Position numbers and translations under genes: made by a program. A stretch of 64,000 bases of DNA from Salvelinus alpinus (Eukaryota; Chordata; Actinopteri; Salmoniformes; Salmonidae). A model generated the notes under the pieces. The model ran no database searches. It had not been told where the DNA came from and was given only the letters and a program-made list of their open reading frames with translations. The stretch's first letter is position 1. Every line of letters starts with the position of its first letter. Where the stretch lies: positions 14,390,612-14,454,611 of the forward strand of contig NC_092094.1 of assembly GCF_045679555.1 (NCBI RefSeq). Reading direction: 5' to 3'. Of the stretch, positions 1 to 13,035 are shown one piece after another.

Positions 1-222
1 TCTCTCTATCCCTCCCTCCCACACTCTTTATCCCTCCCTCACTCTCTGTCTCTCTATCCCTCCCTCCCACCCTATTTATCCCTCCCTCACTCTCTGTCTC
101 TCTATCCCTCCCTCCCTCTCTATCCCTCCCTATCTCTCTCTCTCTATCCCTCCCTCCCTTTCTGTCTCTCTATCCCTCCTTCCCCCCCTCCCTCCCTCCC
201 TCCCTCCCTCTCTATCTGTGTC
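1..222. repeat. CT-rich simple repeat
   Basis: Degenerate pyrimidine repeat built from ctctctatccctccctccc-like units. It is open at the left window edge, so its full length is unknown. No gene is visible. Confidence 0.95.
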
Positions 223-702
223 AAATTTGTAAAACCCTATGGATGGAGTTGATCAAATGCATATGAAAAAGACATTAAAAACCCAAATAGAACTTATAAA
301 AAGGTCATTTAAAGAAAATGTACAAGCTCTTGGTGATAGTTGTAGCAGTTCCAAGACATCACAACAGGGGCATTATAAAAAGGATGACTTTGGAATTGGT
401 TTCAAATATATATATTTTTCCTAAAGGCCATTGTCACAGCGGTGCAGTGAAGGTCACATTAATGCGTGGCAGGAGTGAGAGAACAGCCCCCCACAGCAAG
501 ATAGAGCCCCACAGACCCCGCAGTGACCTCAAACGAGCACAACCAAAAAGTGGAGGGCAAAATAAATAAATAAGAGGGAGGGAGAAATTACATTTGTACT
601 ATGTCTTGCAAGCAATTCAATTTTCAGGCTCAGCTTGAGGTCTGGTTCTCTCTCATTGTTTTCCTTTCTTGGAGGAAGCAGGTTTGAATGTGAAAGCTGA
701 GG
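223..702. other. No recognisable gene
   Basis: AT-rich sequence with only short chance reading frames. I see no splice-bounded exon, RNA gene or recognised repeat. Confidence 0.5.
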
Positions 703-968
703 AGGCCAGCCGACCATAAAGCAACAGCAGGCTAATGTGGCAAATGCTAGGCTAATGCTAGCTCCTCTAAGGCCAGCCGACCATAAAGCAACAGCAGGCT
801 AACATGGCTAGTGCTAGGCTAATGCTAGCTCCACTGAGGCGAGCCCATTATATTTTTTATTTAACCTTTATTTAACTAGGCAAGTCAGTTCAGAACATAT
901 TCTTATTTTACAATGACGGCTTCCCATAAAGCAGCAACAGCAAGCTAACGTAGTTAACGTTGCTAGGC
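703..968. repeat. 67-bp tandem duplication with partial third unit
   Basis: Two units of about 67 bp (703-769 and 770-836) share the phrase ggccagccgaccataaagca followed by gctaatgctagctcc. A third, partial unit (cataaagcagcaacagcaagc) resumes at about 926, after a SINE-tail-like segment at 848-922. The SINE segment therefore appears to have inserted into the array. Confidence 0.7.
848..922 (-). repeat. SINE 3' tail fragment
   Basis: Contains aacctttatttaactaggca, the reverse complement of the standard tail (tgcctagttaaataaaggtt) of a salmonid tRNA-derived SINE. The same tail occurs in the fuller copy at 35543-35730. The tRNA head is missing here. Confidence 0.7.
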
Positions 969-2200
969 CCTTTGCTTCTTCACTTCTCCCGCCGGGAAAA
1001 CAATGGAAACTCAACTCTATCCATCGCCACCATATCCAGCTAACTCCTCAGAGTCCATTTGGGGTGAGTTGAACAAAGGGTCAAGGCAATTTAACACCAA
1101 TGTATTGCGAGAGGGTGGGGATGGAAGGGGTGGTGGGCAGGGGTCATGACTGTGCAGGTGGTGGTCAATTTAGCAGGGGCCGTCTGCATTCCAGGGGTGA
1201 GAGAGGACATGGGAGGGGGGGGGGGGGGGCAGAGTGTGTCACTGGTCAAAATCAGCACAAAGAGGGATGAAAGGTATGGCGAGAGGTAAGGGGGAGGTAA
1301 TGGTAGATGAAGGAGTGAGGGAGTCTACACAGGCATTACTTTCAGTCTCCAGGGCCAAAGGAGGGGAAGTGGGGGAGAGGGCGTAAAGAGGGCGTAGAAA
1401 GGATTGGGAAATAATATGGCCTAGGTCGGGTTTCATGGTGACCAGAGCAGCAATACCCAGAGAGATTGTTTTGTGCAGCAATCCTAGAGCCTACAGCAGT
1501 GAGTTTGTTCATCCCTTAGTTAGAGAGGTTCTCTTCGGAAACACTGACTGTAGCAAGATTTTTGACTCCACTAATTTCACTGAAAAACAGTTTGATAATA
1601 GCAGGTGGCATTTTAGTAGTTGAACAGAAAAACATCAGTTATAAAAGTTAAATTCCATCAAGATTTTGTATTATCCATCCAGCACATAAAAAATAAGTCA
1701 ATAAAATCTTGCTTAGAGCAACAGATGGATCAGCCCACATATTTCCTTTTACCGGATGGGATTTGATAGCGTCATCTGGAAAATATGCACTCACATGTAA
1801 CTCAATTTCAATATCCCCCTGACTCAATCTATAGTGAAATGAAACGTTTCTTCACACAATACAGGCTTGGACATGTACCCTGGCATCAATAACCCCTGTC
1901 AAAAAGAGATCCCTATGAATAAACCAATGCTTCTCTTTCATGTCACTGTAACCAACATGTTATCTCAGAGAGGCCTCTTTCTGTCTGTCAGCGTTTAGCC
2001 GTAGGATGCGAAACCTTCGCTAGCAGTTTAACATGTCTGGATTCAGACGGAAGAGAGCGAGAGAGGCGAGCGCTTGACACAATGGCGATATTGATTTCAG
2101 GACGCTTCCTGTTCTTAGCTTTCACCTCAGTGTCAAACCCATACAGAGAACCCAGAGGCCCACAGAGGAGTTGAGTCTGAAATTGCATCCCATTCCATGT
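969..2200. other. No recognisable gene
   Basis: Mixed sequence with a G-rich stretch and a 15-base poly-G run near 1216-1230. Reading frames are short and unsupported. Confidence 0.5.
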
Positions 2201-2686
2201 ACACCTTCCTAATATTGAGTTGCACCCCCCCTTTTGCCCTCAGAACAGCCTCAATTCATCGAGACGTGCTCTAGCGTTTCACAAGGATGCTGGCCCATGT
2301 TGTCTCCAATGCTTCCCAAAGTTGTGTCAAGTTGGCTGGATGTCCTTTGGGTGGTGGATCATTTTTGATACACACAGGAAACTGTTGAGCGTGGAAAAAC
2401 CCAGCAGCATTGCAGTTCTTGACACAAACTGGTACACCTGGCATCTACTACCATACATATTTCAAAGGCACTTAAATCTGTTGGCTTGCCCATTCACCCT
2501 CTGAATGGCACACATACACAATCCATGTCTCAATTGTCACAAGGCTTAAAAATCCTTATTTAACCTGTCTCCACTGATTGAAGTGGATTTAACAAGTGAC
2601 ATCAATAAGGGATCAAAGCTTTCACCTTGATTCCCCTGGTCAGTCTATGTCATGGAAAGAGCAGGTGTTCTTAATGTTTTGTATAC
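2201..2686 (+). mobile_element. MITE-like element, copy 1 of 3
   Basis: Non-coding DNA-transposon-like repeat beginning acaccttcctaatattgagt and ending gcaggtgttcttaatgtttt followed by gtatac. The ends are inverted versions of acaaaacattaagaacacct. Related copies lie at 11541-11898 and 60257-60605. The first dozen bases of the left terminus are missing here, so this copy is end-damaged. The family name is not known to me. Confidence 0.7.
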
Positions 2687-3304
2687 TCATTGGGCTCTGG
2701 TCAGTGCACTGCATAGGAAATTGGATGCCATTTTCCATTAGGGATGCACACAGGAATTCAAAGCCTAACTTTTACATGTCAGATCATGTCCCTTTTACTT
2801 TACATTGCAAATATGTTGTTCAAAGTTGACCTGTTTTTCCCCAAGTTGTTTCCGTTCTGTAGGAGGAACAGCGTCTCGCCGTCTACGAATCTAGTACTAA
2901 GGAATTTTGGAAGTAAGTATTGGATGGGTGAAATGCTGCTTTGGGAGCATAAGTCATCAATTTTTTTTCTCAACTTCCTTTGAGAAGTACCCTCCATCCT
3001 CCATCCATCGCTTGGTGGACTGGAGTGGACTAGAAAGTATCAAGGCTTTGGTTAAACCAAACTTTGCTTTCACAGCCTTTTCTCTACTGAACTAAAACAT
3101 TGCTTTCATAAACAAAACAAAACACGAAGTGTCAGAGCAGGAGGGGAATGAGAGTGAGAAAGAGAGAGAAAGAGAGAGAGAGAGAATTAAATCATGCACC
3201 ACCACGCTCATGCGTACCAGCCTGTAAGATTTTTTTTTTGTTTGCAGGCTGTTTCTTTGAGCCAAAAATAAGTACTGTTTTGTTAATCATGGTAGATTAC
3301 TAAC

Positions 3305-3365
3305 CTTTACATTTGAGTCATTTAGCAGACGCTCTTATCCAGAGCGACTTACAGGTAGTGCATTC
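3305..3365 (-). mobile_element. L2-like LINE 3' tail, separated by hAT insertion
   Basis: Carries tcatttagcagacgctctta then tccagagcgacttacag, a tail that salmonid SINEs share with their partner LINE. It ends in gtgcattc, which is repeated at 5118-5125 where the LINE resumes. This is therefore the 3' end of the minus-strand LINE at 5118-7450, split by the hAT element at 3366-5117. Confidence 0.7.
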
Positions 3366-5117
3366 CAGTGGTGACCCGTCATTCAGAGCAGGTGGGGCAG
3401 AGCCGTGTTACATATCAGTTTGCAAACAATGTAAAAAATACATTTGTATGAGTTAATAAAGCCGCATACAAACATGGTCTCTTTTTTGCTTTCTTGAGTA
3501 AGGCAGCTCCACAATGCAGGTGTTTCAGCCTAGCGCAGTGCTTTCTGTGGTGGTGGGGCAAGCCAGCACAAAATACAGAGTGTTGCGCCTGATTGGCTCA
3601 GTTTTCTGTCATGATTGGCTCAGTTTTCTGTCACTCATGGGACAGTACGTCACCCCTAATTTTAAGGTTAGAGACTGAAACTTTTTGCCCCTTGGGGTCT
3701 GCCACAGAGTTATATTAGAAGTGTCCATCCAAGAAGGCTCAAGGTCATTGTCCACAGATAGAATGACAAGTTATCACGTTATATCTACAGTAGCTTTGAT
3801 TGGACTGATCATGTCAACATCTTACATCTTAGCTAGCAGTCGTTATCATAAATCAAGTCGACAATCTACTGGCAAATCCTTTTTAATCTTTGTCATATGA
3901 AGAGAAATAATGAAGAGAAATGATAGATAAAACGTATTGGTGCTCATCGGCCACTGGACATAAAGATTACAACAAGTTGGAAATCGCAAATTCAACAATG
4001 AGTCTTTTGGAAGGAATCAGTGCCTAACTGCAAGCAGTGCAAAGCAATCCGTAACAGTAGCCTGCTATTCAATCGAGCGTCTTTTTCCGAGTTCCGACCA
4101 TAAATCCAGAGAATCCCAAACTTGGATGACAAGTTTGATGACAAAACCGCCGCACCACCTTCATGTTTAAGTAAGCACATCACAAGCCAAGGTGAGTCCA
4201 AAAATGTACTGTATGCTGCTGCATAAATGATGTAATAAGCAAGGGAGATATGTATACTGTAGCTGAGAAAGTAATACTAAGTGTATGTCGTGTAATAAGC
4301 TGTTAGTAGCCCATGTGTCTCACCCTAATAATTTAGTCTATTTCCACCAACGCGGTATTGTAAACACATTGTTCGTGGCCGGAGAGTGCTTGTTTGCCTA
4401 TAACCTGTTTTAGAGAAATGTAATAATTTAATATTGTAAGAGCTTTCATTGTCTGTTTATATGTAAGAACAGCCCATGTTCTGAATTCTGTCGCTGTACA
4501 TTTCAAAAGTGATGAACAAATAGTTATACTGACTATGTGGCGGCAGCTAGCCTAGTGGTTAGAGCGATGGGCCAGTAACCGAAAGGTTGCAGGATTGAAT
4601 CGCCGAGCTGAGAAGGTAAACATCTGTCATTTTGCCCCTGAGCAAGGCACTTAACCCACTGTTCCCAGGCGCCGAAGACGTGGATGTCGATTATGGCAGC
4701 CCCCCTTACCTCTCTTATTCTGATTCCCTTACGTCCGTCGTCTCTCGCTCATTAATGTCTTAATCGAAATTACGGATTGCCTCTTATCCACTTCTCGTCC
4801 CTTTATGCCATAGTTTGTACATCTCAATTGTCAGGAGAAAACACATTTGTTTAAGCAAGTCAATCATATCAGCTATGTTTTTTTTAAAGGCAGTAAATGA
4901 GGCTGAATTAACTGTAGCAGTGGTAAGGTGTTGGGACTGCTGTTGGGACTCTGCTGTTGGGATTGCTTTATGTAGGCCCTAACAGTTTGTGGGCACCGTT
5001 TGTCACCGATATAGTGCAGTTAATGTATTGTTTAGTGTTGTGTAGTGGCTTTGCTGACATACATCCCACATTTTTGGGGTTTGCCCCACCAAGATTTACA
5101 TGCTAAAATCGCAACTG
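3366..5117. mobile_element. hAT-type non-autonomous transposon with 8-bp TSD
   Basis: A 1752-bp element bounded by perfect 8-bp direct repeats GTGCATTC (3358-3365 and 5118-5125). Its termini are short imperfect inverted repeats, CAGTGGTGAC on the left and CAGTTGCGAT on the right strand. An 8-bp TSD with CAG...CTG-type ends is typical of the hAT superfamily. No transposase is visible. A SINE sits inside at 4539-4735. Confidence 0.8.
4539..4735 (+). repeat. tRNA-derived SINE head
   Basis: Begins ggcggcagctagcctagtgg. A perfect RNA polymerase III A box (TRGCNNAGYGG) lies at 4548-4558 and a degraded B box (aggattgaatc) at 4591-4601. The body (gcccctgagcaaggcactta; gccgaagacgtggatgtcga) is that of an abundant salmonid SINE. 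The copy is nested in the hAT element. The B box no longer matches GGTTCRANTCC, so it is probably inactive. Confidence 0.75.
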
Positions 5118-7450
5118 GTGCATTCATCTTAAGCTAAGTGGGACGACCCCATATCACAGGCATAGAAGGTACATTTTCCTATATATCATAGCTATCAGTG
5201 CCGTCAGAGCTAAAAGAGAGACCTAAGCTGGCAGAACGGAGTGCTCGGGTTGGGTTGTAGGGTTTGAGCATAGCCTGAAGGTAGGGAGGGGCAGTTCCTC
5301 TTGCTGTTCCGTAGTTAACTATCCATGGTCTTGTAGTGGATGCAAGCTTCGACTGGAAGCCAGCTGAGTGTGCGGAAGAGCAGGGTGACATGAGAGAACT
5401 TGGGAAGGTTGAAAACCAGGTGGGCTGCAGCATTCTGGATAAGTTGCATGAGTTTGATGGCACAAGCGGTCAGCCCAGCCAGCAGCAAGTTGCAGTAGTC
5501 CAGACGCGAGAAGAAGAAGTGCCTGGATTTGGACCTGCGCCGCTTCCTGTGTGAGGTAGGGTCCTACTCCTCAATGTTGTAGCGCATGAACCTGCAGGAC
5601 TGGGTCACTGCTTTGTTGTTTGCAGAGAACAACAGGGTATTGTCCAGGGTGATGCCAAGGTTCTTTGCACTCTGGGAGGGCGACACTGTGGAGTTCACAA
5701 CCGTGATGGAGAGGTCTTTGAGCGGGCAGGCCTTCCCTGAGAGGAAGAGTAGTTCCATCTTGTTGAGGTTGAGCTTGAGGTGGTGGGCCAACATCCAAGT
5801 TGAGATATCTCCCAGGCACGCGGAGATGCTTGTCACCACTTGGGTGTCAGAAGGGGGAAAGGAGAAAAGTAGTTGAGTGTCATCCACATAGCAATGATAG
5901 GAGAGACCATGTGAGGATATGACGGAGCCGAGTGACTTGGTGTATAGAGAGAAGTGGAGGGGGCCTAGAACCGAGCCCTGGGGGACACCAGTAGTGAGAG
6001 TAGGTGGTGCAGACACAGATCCTCTTCACATCACTTGGTAGGAGCCGCCTGCCAGGTAGAATGCAATCCATGAGTGTGCAGAGCCTGAAACGCCCAGCCC
6101 TGAGAGGATGGAAAGGAGGATCTGATGGTTCACGGTGTTGAAGGCAGCAGATAGATCTAGGAGGATGAAAACAGAGGGGAGAGAGTCAGCTTTGGCAGTG
6201 CAAAGAGCCTCCGTGACACAGAGAAGAGCAGTCTCGGTTGAGTGACCCATCTTGAAGCCTGACTGGTTAGGATCATGAAGATCGTTCTGTGAAAGATTGA
6301 AAGGGGACAGTGCGAGTCATAGGATGCGGAAAGGGAGGAGAGTAGGGGTGAAGAGGCAGAATCAGGAGACAGGAGGGAGAAAGATTTAGCAGAACGGCGA
6401 GATGGTAGGATAGAAGAGGAGAAAGTAGTGGGAGAGAGAGAGTGAACATTGCGACATTGGACAACCATCTGGGTAGGGGCTGAGTGGTTAGGGTTGGAGG
6501 AAAGGGAGACAGAAAAATACACAAAGTAGTGATCAGAGACCTGGAGTGGTGTTGCAGTGAGATTAGTAGGTGAACAGCCTCTAGTAAAGATGAGGTCAAG
6601 TAAATTGGAGGAGATTGGGAAAGGGTGAGGTCAAAAGAGACAAGGAGGGGAAAGAGAAATTAATTGAAGGCAGATGTCGGGAGGTTGAAGTTGCTAAGCA
6701 CAAAGAGCGGTCAGGAAATTAGCTTATCAAGGTGTCAAGCACATTGAGGAACTCTCCAAGGGAACCTGGTCAGCGATAGATGACAATAACGTTAAGCTGG
6801 AGTGGACAAGTTACAGTGACACAATGGAATTCTATATGATAGAAAACGTAGTCAGATGAAGAAAGAGCAGCTGGAGTAGCAGTGTTCTCTGGGGTGATCC
6901 ATGTCTCCGTCAGGGCCAAATAGTCAAGGGACTGAAGGGCAGCATAGGCTGAGATGAACTTGGCATTCTTGACTGCAGATCGGTAGTTCCATACGCTGCC
7001 AGAGACCCGGAATTCCATATGGGTTGTGCGCGCAGGGTACACTAAATTAGAAGGATTGCAGCCAAGGGGTGGGGAGCATCTGTAAGGGCTACAGGGAGAG
7101 GTGTAAATAGGTATAGAAAACACACACATAGTTGACAAAGCTACAAAAGAGGAAAATAATATAATCTGTAAATAACTAGGTAAGATACTCAAGTGAGAGA
7201 GTGGTGTGGAGCCTTCCTCGCCTTCCTTCCTCAAACAACTTTGCAGAACAACTCGGCAGAACCGTTTTTGTTTCGGCGACAATATTCGTTTTGTGACAAA
7301 ACCGCTACTGACACGACTGCCTCTTACAGCTGTCACTAAGAAACCTGGGGAGGCTAAAGAACTAACACTAATGGCTAATTTCCTAGCAGAGGTGGAGAGC
7401 ACACCTCCCTGTACCAATTGCCGGGAAGACAGGCAGCACTTGAAGTACAT
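5118..7450 (-). pseudogene. L2-like LINE, decayed endonuclease/reverse transcriptase ORF
   Basis: Relic of a non-LTR retrotransposon ORF2 read on the minus strand. At about 6770-7010 an apurinic-endonuclease-like stretch contains LALTETWITPE. At 6026-6250 an RT block reads LLDLSAAFNTVNH. At 5564-6016 come GVPQGSVLGPL and YVDDTQ, the RT motif equivalent to YADD with Ala changed to Val. At 5179-5463 a degraded C-terminal region is recognisable. The pieces lie in different frames separated by stops, so the gene is dead. Assignment to the L2/CR1 group rests on the GVPQGSVLGPL...DDTQ pattern and the C-terminal region; the exact clade is uncertain. The 3' end continues at 3305-3365 beyond the hAT insertion. 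Confidence 0.8.
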
Positions 7451-7905
7451 TTGAAGTCGGAAGTTTACATACACTCAGGTTGGAGTCATTAAAACTTGTT
7501 TTTCAACCACTCCACACATTTCTTGTTAACAAACTATAGTTTTGGCAAGTCGGTTTGGACATCTACTTTGTGCATGACAAGTAATTTTTCCAACAATTGT
7601 TTACAGACAGATTATTTCACTTATAATTCACTGTATCACAATTCCAGTGGATCAGAAGTTAACATACACTAAGTTGACTGTGCATTTAAACAGCTTGGAA
7701 AATTCCAGAAAATTATGTCATGACTTTAGAAATTTCTGATAGGCTAATTGACATCATTTGAGTCAATTGGAGGTGTACCTGTGGATGTATTTCAAGGCCT
7801 ACTTTCAAACTCAGTGCCTCTTTGTTTGATATCATGGGAAAATCAAAAGAAATCAGCCAATACTTCAGAAAGAAATTGTAGACCTCCACAAGTCTGGTCA
7901 TACAT
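7448..7905 (+). mobile_element. Sleeping-Beauty-type Tc1 left-end fragment
   Basis: Starts with ttgaagtcggaagtttacat and contains the inner repeat (gatcagaagttaacataca) and the start of the transposase (atgggaaaatcaaaagaaat at about 7833). It matches the left end of the full-length element at 28152-29800. It stops after about 25 transposase codons and joins a different repeat near 7905. Confidence 0.85.
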
Positions 7906-8700
7906 CATTTAAAAGATACACTTCTTGTTATTCCAGCTGCGTTGTCAGATTTCAAAAAGGCTTTACGGCGAAAGCACACCATGCGATTATCTGAGGACAG
8001 CACCCCGCATACAAAATATATATTTTTTAAATCCAACCAGAAATAGCGATAAAATAAATCGCTTACCTTTGAAGATGTTCATTTTTTTGCAATCCCAAAT
8101 GTCCCAGTTACATAATGAATGGTCATTTTGTTCGATAAAGTCCTTCTTTATATCCCAAAAATGTCTGTTTATTTGGCGCGTTTGATTCAGAAATACACCT
8201 GTTCCAACTTGTCCAACATGCCTACAAAGGAATGTAAAAAGTAACCTATAAACTTGGTCCAAACATTTCAAGCAACGTTTCTAATCCAACCTCAGGTACC
8301 CTAATAATGTAAATAATAGATAAAATTTAAGACGGAATAAACTGTTTCCAATACCGGAGAAAAAAATTAATAAAAATTCACGCGCACCAAAATACTAGAG
8401 TCCTTCTGAGTGACACTTAGAAAGAATACGAATACTTCTTAATTAAAAAAAAAAAAACATTGAACAATTTCTAAAGACTGTTGACATCTAGTGGAAGCCA
8501 TAGGAGCTGCAATCTGGGTCCAAATAATTCAGCTTTCCCATAGAAATCATCGGAAAGTCAAATGACCTCAACAACAAAAAATTCCTGGATGGATTGTCCT
8601 CTGGGTTTTGCCTGCCAAATCAGTTCTGTTATACTCACAGACATTATTTTAACAGTTTTAGAAACTTTAGAGTGTTTTCTATCCAATACTAAAATTTGAT
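7906..8700 (-). repeat. Dispersed non-coding repeat, relative of the 13036-14889 element
   Basis: On the minus strand, 8600-8700 reads tattggatagaaaacactct then aagtttctaaaactgtt, nearly identical to plus-strand 13150-13190. The interior (aaaaaggctttacggcgaaa, agcacaccatgcgattat) is familiar from abundant salmonid repeats. No coding potential is seen. Confidence 0.65.
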
Positions 8701-9185
8701 TTAATTCAAATGGAATTACCAATAACTGAAAATAGACTCAAATTGTGAATCAACAATATTTCGCTAAAGCTGTCAAGCACCGACAATTGCAGTCAACAGG
8801 ACTCTTCTGACACAAAATGTCTGCTGTGCTGTGAAAAGTGAGTGGGCTGTAATATAGAAACCAGAGTACTCCACAACAACAAGTCCGAACCAGTGACCAT
8901 GGAGAGCAACAACCAACAAACGACTGAGTTCTTGTTCTTTCTGACCTCATTCCCACATAGAACTCTAGAGACATTGCATCCCAGCACTCCACAGTTCCAG
9001 TAGGTGGGGTCAGTCAACAGAACAAATGATGGTTTTAACAGTGTCACTCAGAGGCTGTACATTAATGAAACACACACACACTCATTGCTTTGACAGAGTA
9101 TTGACAGTGTTCCTAGCATTGATACAACTCTTACATTGAGCTTCTTTGGGTAATAAAGAGAGAGAGAAACAGACAGACATTTCCC
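8701..9185. other. No recognisable gene
   Basis: Contains short CA tracts and chance reading frames only. Confidence 0.45.
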
Positions 9186-9189
9186 TTGT

Positions 9190-9462
9190 TGCCACAAGAA
9201 AAGGGCAACCAGTAGAGCGCAAACAACATTACAACCTATATTTATCTGTTTCTATATTTTCCTTTCATACTTCAACTATTGGCACGTTGTTACAACACTG
9301 TACATAGCCGATAATACAATTTTAACTATATTATTTAAAAATGTGCAATGTTTACTGTTAATTTCCCTTGTTTATTTCCCTTTTGTTTATTTTCTATTTC
9401 ACTTGCTTTGGCAATGTAAACATATATTTCTCACACCAATAAAGCTTTTGAATTGAATTGAG
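9190..9462 (+). mobile_element. LINE 3'-UTR/tail fragment
   Basis: Contains gttgttacaacactgtacat, tatttcacttgctttggcaa and ends caccaataaagcttttgaat followed by tgaattgag. This is the 3' tail of an L1/Tx1-like fish LINE including its AATAAA signal and short tail repeat. It is truncated at the 5' end with no ORF left. Confidence 0.65.
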
Positions 9463-9530
9463 AGAGAGAGAATGATAGAGTGAGAGACAGACAGACAGAG
9501 AGAGGAGAGACAATGAAATAATGACATAAT

Positions 9531-9575
<45 letters not shown>
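9463..9575. repeat. GA-rich microsatellite
   Basis: Interrupted (GA)n/(GACA)n, with the longest pure run at about 9533-9570. It directly follows the LINE tail. Confidence 0.9.
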
Positions 9576-10025
9576 GAGAGAAAGCTAGAGAGGCATACAC
9601 AGACAGAGAGAAAGCCAGGCACAGACAGAGTACAGGAGGTAAAGAGATGATTAGTTCTGGTGGCGGTAGTGAGTTCTGGCTGGCCCGGCGGCAGCGGAAG
9701 CTCTCTCTCTCCATGTGGGTGATTCTGGAAAGAGGAGGGGAGGAGATGCAGAGAGGAAAGGCACTGATAGCTTTGCATGACAGCAGCCCTCTCAGTACTC
9801 ATAAAACAGTTTGTTCACTCCACAGCCACACCCCTCTATGTCTGGTTAGGACATGATGAAAGAGCTGAGAGGTGGAAAACAAGTCCCTATAGACCAGGTT
9901 CTGCTGTCATATTGATTATCTTAGCAGTCCTCCTCCTGTCTGTCATCACCTCTCTGTCTGAAGGTTTGATTTCGTCTGGTTGTTGCTGGTTGACTAAATG
10001 AATACGAAAATGTATGCCACATGAT

Positions 10026-10066
10026 TGTAAGTCGCTTTGGATAAAAGTGTCTGCTAAATGGCATAT
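10026..10066 (+). repeat. SINE/LINE tail fragment
   Basis: gtaagtcgctttggataaaa then gtgtctgctaaatggc is the shared SINE/L2 tail, here without a head. Confidence 0.7.
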
Positions 10067-10197
10067 ATAATGAATGAATTAATGAATGCTCGCCCACTTG
10101 CGCTGCAGATTAAAGGGAAAAATAAAAACCTATGTGAGCCTTTTAATTAGCAGTCTGGCTGTTGCTCAATTAGGAAACATTTACAGCTGTGCCAAGA

Positions 10198-10286
10198 CAC
10201 ACACACAACCACCCCTCACATACCCACATATGCACACACACACACACACACACGCTCGCACGCGCACACACACACACACACACACT
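10198..10286. repeat. (CA)n microsatellite, interrupted
   Basis: Imperfect CA repeat with CG interruptions near 10253-10265. Confidence 0.95.
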
Positions 10287-10436
10287 TAAATTACTGCCAT
10301 GTTCGCAGATGTGCTAGTGTGTGTCACCCCGCCACCCCGCCACCCTTACCCTCACCCATTTCATATCACCACCACCTCATTATACGATAACAAGCCCTGG
10401 AGTGGGGCCAGGACACTATTAGAAGAGGAGGTACAT

Positions 10437-10585
<149 letters not shown>

Positions 10586-11189
10586 GGGGTAGAATCCTGA
10601 GACAGGAAGTTGACAGCCGACCCGTCTGTTGTGCACACAAGGGGAGCGAGGGGGAGAGAGAGAGAGAGAGAGAATGAGAGAGAGAGGAAGGGGGCAGTGG
10701 ACAGGAGAGCATGGTAAGGGCAGTGTGTGTGTGCATGCGTGTCCGTGCATGTGTTAGTATATATGTGGAGGCAACCGATGAGAAACATGATCTGCACTAG
10801 AACACTAGAACAGTAAATTGCTGGAGTGGCAGAGCGGCGACGGGGAGCGAGGGGCAAAGGGTGTGTGGGGAGATGTCAGTGTACTATCACTGGAGGGTGA
10901 CAGGGACAGGAACCGTTAGGGCAGGATTAGCACTGGGGGCCAAGTTTAGCCACAACCTGCTGGGTTTATTTTCACTGCTCAAAGAGCCTTTAAAACGGGG
11001 ACCGAGGCCAGTGTGAAGTGGGGCAGCTATGGCTGGAAGCATCCATGTCTGGATCCGGAATGTTGAGGTGTCAAAGAACCTGGCTGTCAGATATTCTATT
11101 TCATCTAATCTCATCCCACAAAGGAACTAGAGGACCATGACCAGATCCAGAACTAGAGTCCCCGTACAGTATGTGTCTGTCCACATTCC

Positions 11190-11535
11190 CTTGCCTATGG
11201 GTGGTTAACCTTCAAATAGATTCAAGTTTTATAAGTTGTATGTACGGGATACGCATGGTATACATTGTCCAACGAAATGCTTACTTGCATGTTCCTTCTC
11301 AACAATGCAGCAACAATAAGAAATAATTAAATATTAGAATATGAACATAAAGTAAATGTCTCAATAGAATAGAATAATACATGTTAGCATAAATATAATA
11401 CATGAAGGCACAATTTATAGTCCAATATTTACACGTGTTTTGGGGAAGGGGCAATGGGGGGCAAGTTCAGAAACTGAGCGGTGTAATAAGAGTCTGGTAG
11501 CAGAAGTTGTGATGTGTGTGTAGCATGAATGTACA
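11190..11535 (-). mobile_element. LINE 3' region fragment
   Basis: Contains tccaacgaaatgcttacttg, caacaatgcagcaacaataa and taagagtctggtagcagaag, phrases of a LINE 3'-UTR that recur in salmonid genomes in minus orientation. No ORF. Family assignment is tentative. Confidence 0.5.
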
Positions 11536-11540
11536 CCGAG

Positions 11541-11898
11541 TGTACAAAACATTAAGAACACCTTCCTAAAATTGAGTTGCAGCCCCCTCCCCCCTTTTGC
11601 CATCAGAACAGATTCAATTCATCGGGACATGGACTCTACAAGGTGTCAAAGGGGTTCCACAGAGATACTGACCCATGTTGACAACAACGCTTCTCACAGT
11701 TGTGTCAACTTGGATGGATGTTCTTTGGGTGGTGGACTATTCTTGATACACACGGAAAACTGTTGAGCGTAAGAAAAACAAAACAGCAGAGTTGCAGTTC
11801 TTGACACAAACCGGTGCGCCTGGCACCTACTACCAAACCCCATTCAAATGCACTTTAATCTTTTGTCTTGCCCATTCACCCTCTGAATGTCACACATA
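11541..11898 (+). mobile_element. MITE-like element, copy 2, interrupted by Tc1
   Basis: Starts tgtacaaaacattaagaaca and follows copy 1 up to tctgaatgtcacacata. There it is cut by the terminus CAGTTGAAGTCGG of a Sleeping-Beauty-type element at a TA site. In copy 1 the same place reads cacacatacacaatcc. The remaining half of the MITE is absent on the far side. Confidence 0.8.
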
Positions 11899-13032
<1,134 letters not shown>

Positions 13033-13035
13033 TAC

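Noticed and set aside
4539-4610. tRNA gene
   Set aside because: A-box match is perfect but the B box and cloverleaf are degraded and the sequence continues into a SINE body. Likewise 35663-35730 is a SINE head, not a tRNA gene.
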